Shown here piece by piece: positions 7,621 to 13,251 of a DNA stretch of 13,251 nucleotides. The notes below the pieces were generated by a model, which saw only the letters and a list, made by a program, of their open reading frames with translations, made no database searches and was not told the DNA's origin. Positions within the stretch are counted from its first letter, which is position 1; every line of letters starts with the position of its first letter. The translations under genes were made by a program, and so were the position numbers. The DNA comes from Anammoximicrobium sp964486845 (lineage in GTDB: Bacteria; Planctomycetota; Planctomycetia; Pirellulales; Pirellulaceae): the NCBI GenBank assembly GCA_964486845.1, contig CAZAQY010000229.1:1-13251 (forward strand), given 5' to 3'.

Positions 7621-9327
7621 GTGACTCAATATGTTCCGGAAAACCCGTTGATTGTCCAGGGCGACCACACGGTGCTGGTCGAGGTGGACAGCCCGCGCTA
7701 CGAGGCGGCGCGGGACGAACTGGCGCGGTTTGCCGAGCTGGTGAAATCGCCCGAACACATTCATACCTACCGCATCACGCCGCTTTCCATCTGGAACGCG
7801 TGTGCCGCGCGCACCACTCCGGAGGAGATCGCCGCCACGCTGCGCCGGTACTCGAAGTACGACGTGCCGGCCCACGTGCTGCAGGAGGTTCGGGATTACG
7901 CCTCGCGGTACGGGCGGCTGTGCCTGGAACGAGGTGCCGAGGGGCTGGTGCTCCGCGCGGCGGACGAACCGCTGGCGGAAGAGGTCTGCCGCAACAAGCA
8001 CGTCGCGCCGCTGCTGGGCCGGCGGCAGTCGGAGCTGGAGTTCCTCGTCGAACCGGCGGAGCGCGGCAAGCTGAAGCAAGCCCTCGTAAAGATCGGCTTT
8101 CCGGCCGAAGATCTGGCCGGCTACTGCGACGGCGATCCGCTGCCGATTCAGCTGCGGGCGACCACGGGCGGCGGACTGCCCTTTGGCCTGCGCGGTTACC
8201 AGCAGGAAGCGGCGGCCATCTTTCACGCGGGAGGCTCGGAACGAGGCGGCTCCGGGGTGATCGTGTTGCCTTGCGGGGCGGGCAAGACGGTGGTCGGCAT
8301 GGCCTGCATGGCCGCGGTGCAATCTTCGACGCTGGTGCTGACCACCAACATCACCGCGTCCCGCCAATGGATCGCGGAACTGCTGGACAAGACGACGCTG
8401 CACGAAGACCAGATCGCCGAGTACAACGGCTCGAGCAAGGAAGTCGGCCCGGTGACGGTCGCGACCTACCAGATCATGACCTACCGGCCGAAGAAAGAAG
8501 CGGACTTCGTCCACCTGGGGCTGTTCGACGAGCGGAACTGGGGCCTGATCATCTACGACGAAGTCCACTTGCTGCCGGCTCCCGTATTCCAAGTCACGGC
8601 CAGCCTCCAGGCGCGGCGGCGGTTGGGGCTGACCGCCACCCTGGTCCGCGAAGACGGCCGCGAGGACGACGTGTTCGCACTGATCGGGCCCAAGAAAGTC
8701 GACGTTCCCTGGAAAGTGCTGGAGGGCCAGGGCTGGATCGCCACCGCCGTCTGCACCGAGGTCCGCTTGCCCATGCCAGACGACTTGCGGATGCCGTACG
8801 CCGTGTCCGACGCGCGGCAGAAGTTCCGCGTCGCTTCGGAGAACCCGGACAAGCAGGCCATGGTGCGGCGGATCGTGCGGCGGCACGCCGGCGAGCCGAC
8901 GCTGATCATCGGCATGTACGTCGAGCAACTGCAGCAGATCGCCCGCGAGTTGAAGGTTCCGCTGATCACCGGCAGCACGTCCCAGCGGAAACGGGACGAG
9001 TTGTTCGAGAAGTTCAAAACGGGCGAAGTGCGCGTCCTGGCGGTCTCCAAGGTTGCGAACTTCGCCGTCGATCTGCCCGATGCGGCCGTGGCGATCCAGG
9101 TTTCCGGGACCTTCGGCTCGCGGCAGGAAGAGGCCCAGCGGCTGGGGCGGATCTTGCGTCCCAAACCGGGCCGGAATCAGGCCCACTTCTATACGCTGGT
9201 CAGCCGCGATACGGTGGAGCAGGATTTTGCCTTGCGGCGACAGCTGTTCTTGTGCGAACAGGGGTACACTTACGAGATCGCGGACGCGGACGAGACGGCC
9301 GGCTGGACGAACGGCAGGAGAGATTGA
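7621..9327 (+). CDS. XPB-family superfamily 2 DNA helicase
   Basis: 568-residue predicted DNA helicase related to archaeal and eukaryotic XPB/Rad25, which open DNA during excision repair and transcription. The N-terminal ~185 residues match the XPB-associated N-terminal (damage-recognition-like) region. The helicase core follows: Q-motif-like GLRGYQQEA near 189, motif I LPCGAGKT (216-223), motif II DEVH (313-316), motif III TAT (338-340) directly followed by RED (343-345), the triplet known as the RED motif in XPB, and motif VI QRLGRILRP (506-514). All catalytic residues appear intact and the length is normal for bacterial XPB. The start is a GTG at 7621, backed by AAGGA at 7609-7613 with a 7-nt spacer; the nearby ATG at 7614 is in another frame. 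In archaea XPB often pairs with the Bax1 nuclease; no such gene is here, and the gene that follows is only a fragment. Confidence 0.93.
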   Translation: MTQYVPENPLIVQGDHTVLVEVDSPRYEAARDELARFAELVKSPEHIHTYRITPLSIWNACAARTTPEEIAATLRRYSKYDVPAHVLQEVRDYASRYGRLCLERGAEGLVLRAADEPLAEEVCRNKHVAPLLGRRQSELEFLVEPAERGKLKQALVKIGFPAEDLAGYCDGDPLPIQLRATTGGGLPFGLRGYQQEAAAIFHAGGSERGGSGVIVLPCGAGKTVVGMACMAAVQSSTLVLTTNITASRQWIAELLDKTTLHEDQIAEYNGSSKEVGPVTVATYQIMTYRPKKEADFVHLGLFDERNWGLIIYDEVHLLPAPVFQVTASLQARRRLGLTATLVREDGREDDVFALIGPKKVDVPWKVLEGQGWIATAVCTEVRLPMPDDLRMPYAVSDARQKFRVASENPDKQAMVRRIVRRHAGEPTLIIGMYVEQLQQIARELKVPLITGSTSQRKRDELFEKFKTGEVRVLAVSKVANFAVDLPDAAVAIQVSGTFGSRQEEAQRLGRILRPKPGRNQAHFYTLVSRDTVEQDFALRRQLFLCEQGYTYEIADADETAGWTNGRRD

Positions 9328-9376
9328 GCGCGGAGATGAGATTGACAGGTTCCTCTAGGCCAAGACCGAGGAACCG

Positions 9377-9712
9377 ATGAAGACCCAACAAATACTGGAC
9401 AACTTGCGTGCCAAGGAACTCAAGGCGTTGGCCAAGAGCGCCGGCCTGCCGAGGACGGTCACTCGCACGCCTGAAATCGTTGCGGAATTGAACCGGTTCC
9501 TTTACACGGCACCGCCCGGCCTCGCCGCGAAGGCGGCGTGTTCGGCAGTGGCCAAGCCCTCATCGAGGGTGCGGAGCGTTCCGGCCAAGTCGCCTTTTAG
9601 TAAGGCCTGGGCGTTTAGCCACAGCGACGCCCGGAGTAATGGCCTCGTAGTGGCCCAGCCAAGTGATGATCTTGGCGTGCGGGCGACCGTGACGTTCGAC
9701 GCGAACAGGTGA
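9377..9712 (+). pseudogene. N-terminal fragment of a SAP-like helicase-associated protein
   Basis: The ATG at 9377 follows GAGGAA closely and lies 49 bp behind the XPB stop, so it was probably cotranscribed with XPB. The first ~42 residues (starting MKTQQILDNLRAKELKALAK, continuing through TRTPEIVAELNRFLYT) look like a SAP-type helix-extended-helix DNA-binding motif, as at the N-terminus of larger planctomycete proteins encoded behind helicases. After residue ~43 (position ~9503) the frame runs over the reversed 3' end of the Uma2 remnant and has no protein-like character until its stop at 9712. I infer that the original gene lost everything beyond its first ~130 bp. It could still produce a 111-residue peptide, of which only the first third is authentic. 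The family identification is moderate; the truncation is well supported by the overlapping Uma2 sequence. Confidence 0.6.
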
Positions 9713-9880
9713 CGGCATGTAGACGACTCCTTCGATGAGTTCCGCTTTTTTCAGTGCCGGCATCGCCTCGTACCGCCGTTCGAATTCCTCTCGCGTCAGC
9801 CGGTCCCCCGGCTCCAGTGGTGAAATCGCAGAAGCGGGAGACCGGCGAGCGGCCAGGGTTTCGCCTGCTGAGGTTGCCAT
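9502..9880 (-). pseudogene. Uma2-family (DUF820) endonuclease gene with its core deleted
   Basis: The start is the ATG at 9880, 7 nt after GGAGGA (9888-9893). About 89 residues match the N-terminus of Uma2/DUF820 proteins: PGDRLTREEFERRYEAMP, then KAELIEGVVYMPSPVR, then HAKIITWLGHYEAITPGV. Near 9613-9622 the similarity stops. In another minus-strand frame (9612-9502) the typical C-terminus appears (AQALLKGDLAGTLRTL, then DEGLATAEHAAFAAR), ending at TAA 9502-9504. The middle, normally about 110-130 residues with the PD-(D/E)XK-type catalytic acids and lysine, is missing and the frame is shifted. In the first frame translation continues only to a stop at 9560-9562. The gene is therefore a dead remnant. 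Uma2 proteins are widespread in planctomycetes and cyanobacteria and their role is unclear. It lies 45 bp downstream of the DUF1080 gene on the same strand. Confidence 0.8.
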
Positions 9881-9925
9881 AAGCCGTTCCTCCACGACAG
9901 CACAAGAATCAGCGGTAGTCTGGTA

Positions 9926-10597
9926 TCACAGCCGTTTCATGACGATGTTCTTCAACCCGCCCTTGGTCGCGTACGTGGCGAAGCCCAGCGGCGGCATGGG
10001 GTCCATTTCCCAACGCAAGGAGACCTTGCGGCCGGCGTGCTTGACGTCGACGATCTGCTCGTCGTCCACCCAGACCTGAATTTTCTCCGCGGTGACCTGC
10101 AGCCGGACCTTGTACCACTTGCCGTCTTTGAACGCCATCGAATTGGTGGACTCGTTTTCCGAAGCGTCGAAGCCGTCCAGGCAGGACAGGCCGGTGAGGC
10201 TGCCGCCCCAGCCGCCCAGGATCAGGCTGCAGTGGGACTTCTCCACCGGAAACGTCATGCCGCAGAAGAAGTCACCGCCTTCGATCCGCCGGGCCTCCAG
10301 CGTGATTTCGTAATTGGTCTTGGGCAGTTCTTGCCCAGCCCATCTCACACCCGTCATCGGCCGGCCCATGTTCAGGATGAGTTCTCCGTCCTTGACCACA
10401 ACCTCGCCGTGGCCGTCGAAGTCGATCTTGTCCAGGATTTTCCAGTTCTTCAGCGACGTACCGTCGAATAGTTTGATCTCCTTGGCAGGCTTGGCCGCTT
10501 CGGCCGCCCGTGCGGCAGGGCTTGGAGCAAAGACGACGACCCAGCAGGCCAGGACGGCAGTCGCGGCGGCAAATCGTGTCAGGGCAGTGATTCTCAT
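9926..10597 (-). CDS. Secreted DUF1080 (3-keto-disaccharide hydrolase-like) protein
   Basis: 223 residues. A signal peptide is visible (hydrophobic stretch at about 9-24, cleavage probably after A29-R30-A31), so the protein is exported. The mature domain begins with the DUF1080 hallmark EIKLFDGTSLKNWKI (40-54) and continues as a concanavalin-like jelly roll: GELILNMG, ITLEARRIEGGDFFCGMTFP, then GKWYKVRLQV and the VWVDDEQIVDV strand. DUF1080 proteins are abundant in planctomycetes; some act on 3-keto sugars or bind polysaccharide, but for this single-domain form the substrate is unknown. The ATG at 10597 has AGGGG 7 nt upstream, and the length is normal for a one-domain member. It is the only intact gene within the debris-rich stretch at 9.4-12.05 kb. 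Its expected downstream neighbour, Uma2, is broken. Confidence 0.88.
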   Translation of the reverse strand: MRITALTRFAAATAVLACWVVVFAPSPAARAAEAAKPAKEIKLFDGTSLKNWKILDKIDFDGHGEVVVKDGELILNMGRPMTGVRWAGQELPKTNYEITLEARRIEGGDFFCGMTFPVEKSHCSLILGGWGGSLTGLSCLDGFDASENESTNSMAFKDGKWYKVRLQVTAEKIQVWVDDEQIVDVKHAGRKVSLRWEMDPMPPLGFATYATKGGLKNIVMKRL

Positions 10598-10713
10598 GGT
10601 TTGTCCCCTTTCCAGTCAGCAGCCAATCTCTCGGTTAACACAACACCCGTTCATTATGCGCAGGAATTCACGCGGGGCAAACCCACCCGGCGCCTTGACC
10701 GGCCCGCTTGGTG

Positions 10714-10719
10714 TACAAT
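10714..10719 (+). promoter_or_regulatory. Possible leftover promoter of the GH2-like gene
   Basis: TACAAT (5 of 6 to the -10 consensus) lies 14 bp after a TTGACC (10695-10700). The 13-bp spacing is too short for a normal promoter, so the two may not work together. The motif stands about 30 bp before the point where coding similarity begins abruptly. Confidence 0.2.
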
Positions 10720-10747
10720 CAACCGCCGCCATCGAGCCCCCTGACCC

Positions 10748-11578
10748 TTGATCATCCTCGCCGATTGGGAACGCTGGAAAATGGCCGGCGCCTTTGGACG
10801 CCCGGAGGATTTCTTCGCGCACAGCAACGCGCGGATGGCGGGCCAGCGATTGCTGGGGCTGAACGCCATTCGGTCCAACCCCAACGTGATCGGGTACAGT
10901 CTGACGGGCACGGTGGACCAGGGCATGAGTGGCGAGGGATTGTGGACGACGTTCCGCGAGTTGAAGCCGAATACGGCGGACGCGCTGTTCGAGGGCTTCG
11001 CGCCGCTGCGGTTCTGTCTGTTTGTCGAGCCGCTCCATGCCTATCGCGGCACGCCGGCCCGGTTCGAGGCGGTGTTGGCCAACGAAGACGCACTGGCGCC
11101 GGGCGAGTACCCGGTGCGGCTGCAGGTTTTCGGACCCTACGCCGTGACGGATACCAGCCCCGGGGCCGACAGGAAGTGCGTGTTCGAACGCACCCTTTCG
11201 ATTACGATTCCGGACAAAAAGGACGATGCCGAACTGCCGTTTGTGCTGCCGGTCTTTGCCGGGGATCAGCCGCTGGACTTCCCGGCCGGCCGATACCGGT
11301 TCCTGGCCTCGTTCGACCGCGGGGCTGCGGCGGCGGGCGGCGAAGCGGAGTTCTACGTGGCGGACCCGGCAGAGCAGCCGAAGGTCGAGACCGAAGTGGT
11401 GCTTTGGGGCGAAGACGCAGCACTGAAAAACTGGCTGGCCGAACGCGGGATCCGGCATCGCGATTTCGCGCCGACCGCGCCAACTGGTCGTGAAGTGATT
11501 TTGGCCGGTGTTCAACCGCCGGCGCCGGGCGGATCGGCTGCGTTTCGCGAATTGGTGGTTCGGATTGCTCGCGGCTCA
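10748..11578 (+). pseudogene. Internal fragment of a GH2-like glycoside hydrolase
   Basis: An open frame, preceded by TGA at 10742-10744, encodes about 277 residues resembling the middle and rear of the large glycoside hydrolase family 2 type proteins of planctomycetes. Visible parts are the end of the catalytic barrel (DFFAHSNARMAGQRL-like segment, NVIGYSLTGTVDQG, GEGLWTTFRELKP) and an Ig-like domain (FCLFVEPLHAYRGTPARFEAVL, then PGEYPVRLQV). No signal peptide or N-terminal sugar-binding domains are present, and the only possible starts are a TTG at 10748 or an internal ATG at 10781. Recognisable sequence ends at 11578 (VVRIARGS). The frame continues open to 11890, but there it runs antisense over the next remnant and is meaningless. 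Both ends are therefore missing, and the piece is about a quarter to a third of a normal protein. The exact family is recognised from memory. Confidence 0.7.
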
Positions 11579-12054
11579 CCCCCTGCAACCAGCGGCGACC
11601 GCGCCGTGCGGCTTCCGCCGCCAGACTGTCCACCCGCCCCGCCGCCAGTCGAAACCAGCGGCCGAAGTTCAACACCGTTTCGACCCAAGTCTCATTCGAC
11701 AGCCGCAGCCGCTCCAAGATCGGCAACAGTTCCGCAGGGATCTGATCCCGCTTGTCCGGTCGCGTCTGCCGGCCGGTCCAACGCATCAGCCAAGAGATGC
11801 TCGACAACCGTTGCCGGCGTTCCTGCAGCCGCTCACGGTCCGCCATCAGCATCTCCAATTCGTGAGACCACGCTTTCCTCCAGCAGCTGAGCCGCGACCT
11901 GCATCGGGCTGACCCGACGGCCTTCACCGCTTAGCTCCTCAGCCAAGGCCGTGAGGCGCGCCTTCGTTTGCTGGCTCATCGGCACCTTCGCTTGTACGAC
12001 CCAGTTGGGATCGCTCGGACGGCCCGGCCGGCGTCCTTGACTGGCCAACTCCAC
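11579..12054 (-). pseudogene. Frameshifted, 3'-truncated unknown planctomycete gene fused to rarA
   Basis: A GTG at 12054 begins a basic leader (RRPGRPSDPNW) followed by KVPMSQQTKARLTALAEEL and RRVSPMQVAAQLLEE, a pattern like small helix-rich DNA-binding proteins. Near 11863-11871 this frame goes wrong and soon meets a stop at 11833. The sense continues in the +1 frame: SHELEMLMADRERLQERRQR, IPAELLPILERLRLSNETW, then FRLAAGRVDSLAAEAARRG and RRWLQG. One extra base, possibly a G in the GTGGTC run, explains the shift. The protein-like part ends at 11579, exactly where the GH2 fragment ends on the other strand, so the 3' end is also missing. There is no stop between rarA and this gene and both share a frame. 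The function is unknown; I recall similar proteins in Pirellulaceae but no name. Confidence 0.55.
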
Positions 12055-13251
12055 GGCTCCCTGCCTCTTCTCGCGGATGGTCTGCAGCCGCCGGGCGAGT
12101 TCGGCCTCGAAGCCGCGGTCCACGGGACGGTAATACTGGCGATCGACGCCCAAGTAATCCTGCTCCGCGATGCCGCCGGCGACGTCGTGCGAATACTGGT
12201 ACTCGGCCCCGTGTCCCAGCCGCTGGGCGCCGGCGTAATGCGCGTCGCGCAGGTGGACCGGCACCGGCAGCACCCGGCCTTGGCGCACGTCGCCCCGCGC
12301 CTCGCCGATTGCCACCGTGGCCGCATTCGACTTCGGGGCGCAGGCCAGATAGGTCACCGCCTGGCTGAGCGTCAGCTGGCATTCGGGCAGGCCCACGAAT
12401 TCACAGGCCTGCATGGCCGCCACCGCCAGGGGCAGCGCGTGCGGATCGGCGTTGCCGATGTCCTCGCTGGCCAGGATAATCAGCCGCCGGCAGATGAAGC
12501 GGATATCTTCGCCCGCTTCGAGCATCAGCGCCAGCCAGTACAGCGCGGCGTCGGGATCACTGCCGCGGATGCTCTTGATCAGTGCGCTGGCCGTGTCGTA
12601 ATGGGCGTCGCCGGTGGCGTCGTAAGCCACGGCCTTCCGCTGCACGGACTCTTCGGCCAGTTGGCGGGTGAATTCCAGCGGCCGCTGGTCGCTGGACAGC
12701 ACGCCGATCTCCAGCGCCATCAGGGCCCGCCGCGCATCGCCGTCGCAGACCTCGGCCAGGAACTCCAGGGCCTCGTCGTGCAGATGGACCTGGTGCTGGC
12801 CCAGTCCGCGCTGTTTGTCCGCCAGCGCGCGGCGCACGACTGTTTTGATTTCGTCCGGCGAGAGCGGCTGGAACTGAAAGATCTGGCTGCGGCTCACCAG
12901 CGCGCTGTTGACCGCAAAGAACGGATTGGCGGTGGTCGCCCCGACCAGCGTCACAATGCCTTCCTCGACGTCCGGCAGCAGGGCGTCCTGCTGAGCTTTG
13001 TTGAAGCGATGAATCTCGTCGATGAACAGCAGCGTCTTGCGCCCGCCGGTGGTCAACTCGTCGCGGGCGTCCACCAGCACCTCGCGCACCTCCTTGACGC
13101 CGCTGGTGACGGCGCTCAATTGCCGGAAACGGCGGCGGCTCTCGGTCGCCAGCAAACGGGCCAGCGTGGTTTTGCCGGAACCGGGCGGTCCGTAGAAGAT
13201 GACCGAGCCCAAGCGGTCGGCCTTCAGCAGACGCCGCAGCAGCTTGCCTTC
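11833..13251 (-). CDS. rarA: RarA/MgsA replication-associated AAA+ ATPase, 5' end outside window, with abnormal C-terminal tail
   Basis: The open frame reaches the right edge on a codon boundary; 472 residues are visible and I estimate 50-60 N-terminal residues are missing. RarA/MgsA/WRNIP1 proteins act as tetramers at stalled replication forks and gaps. Visible motifs are Walker A GPPGSGKT (21-28), Walker B LLFIDEIHRF (DEIH 78-81), sensor 1 VGATTANP, arginine finger NSALVSRSQIF and sensor 2 GDARRAL. The C-terminal tetramerisation region follows (LMLEAGEDIRFICRRLI, ACAPKSNAA, LPVPVHLRD, YLGVDRQYYRP). The usual family end is near residue 396 (TIREKR, position 12064). Here the frame runs on for 76 residues into the remnant gene starting at 12054, so a fused protein is predicted. 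Either rarA lost its own stop or a deletion joined the genes. The ATPase core looks intact and I expect a functional protein unless the tail interferes. Confidence 0.92.
   Translation of the reverse strand, partial: EGKLLRRLLKADRLGSVIFYGPPGSGKTTLARLLATESRRRFRQLSAVTSGVKEVREVLVDARDELTTGGRKTLLFIDEIHRFNKAQQDALLPDVEEGIVTLVGATTANPFFAVNSALVSRSQIFQFQPLSPDEIKTVVRRALADKQRGLGQHQVHLHDEALEFLAEVCDGDARRALMALEIGVLSSDQRPLEFTRQLAEESVQRKAVAYDATGDAHYDTASALIKSIRGSDPDAALYWLALMLEAGEDIRFICRRLIILASEDIGNADPHALPLAVAAMQACEFVGLPECQLTLSQAVTYLACAPKSNAATVAIGEARGDVRQGRVLPVPVHLRDAHYAGAQRLGHGAEYQYSHDVAGGIAEQDYLGVDRQYYRPVDRGFEAELARRLQTIREKRQGAVELASQGRRPGRPSDPNWVVQAKVPMSQQTKARLTALAEELSGEGRRVSPMQVAAQLLEESVVSRIGDADGGP

Noticed and set aside
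7303..9380. Long frames overlapping XPB (627 codons minus at 7303-9186; 619 codons plus at 7521-9380).
   Set aside because: All helicase motifs are in the 7621-9327 frame; the others are compositionally biased shadows.
10616..11515. 299-codon minus-strand frame opposite the GH2 fragment.
   Set aside because: Antisense shadow with Arg/Pro/Gln-rich translation; the plus strand carries the recognisable sequence.
11202..11578. Continuation of the frameshifted minus-strand unknown gene beyond 11579.
   Set aside because: Past 11579 it runs antisense over the GH2 fragment and loses its helical, charged character, so only 11579-12054 is kept.
1..13251. A defence island or new multi-gene system built from the Ski2-like, XPB and RarA ATPases.
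   Set aside because: The three genes are in separate transcription units, are separated by unrelated envelope genes and debris, and look like housekeeping genes; no nuclease, methylase or sensor gene is linked.

Overview
The window comes from a high-GC planctomycete chromosome, most likely a Pirellulales-type bacterium. The best evidence is the pair at 5710-7226: a DUF1559 prepilin-like protein with an H-x9-DG C-terminal signature, followed by a small transthyretin-like lipoprotein. This cassette is a hallmark of that phylum. A DUF1080 secreted protein, a long lipid-anchored TolC-type protein and a bacterial XPB helicase fit the same source. This rests on recognising protein families, not on a database search.

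Layout. 1-162 is the 3' end of a small unknown protein, followed by about 350 bp without a gene. 516-3038 (minus) is a Ski2/Mtr4-like DExH helicase with an unusual repeat-derived linker. It is divergent from 3436-5649 (plus), a TolC-family outer-membrane lipoprotein. Convergent with TolC is the minus-strand pair DUF1559 (6180-7226) then lipoprotein (5710-6150). An approximately 400 bp divergent promoter region separates this pair from XPB (7621-9327, plus).

From 9377 to about 12054 the DNA is mostly gene debris around one intact gene. In order it holds the N-terminus of a SAP-like protein just behind XPB, a Uma2 nuclease gene with its core deleted (minus), an intact DUF1080 protein (9926-10597, minus), an internal slice of a GH2-like glycoside hydrolase (10748-11578, plus), and a frameshifted, 3'-truncated unknown gene (11579-12054, minus). 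The last is fused in frame to the 3' end of rarA (11833-13251, minus, 5' end outside the window).

Function. Three nucleic-acid ATPases (Ski2-like, XPB, RarA) point to RNA/DNA maintenance, but they are in separate transcription units and I see no sign of one joint system. The other intact genes are envelope or secreted proteins. I found no CRISPR array, tRNA, rRNA, intact transposase or convincing new defence system. The most notable signals are the palindromic repeat embedded in frame in the helicase, the rarA gene fusion, and the cluster of precisely abutting gene remnants at 9.4-12.05 kb.
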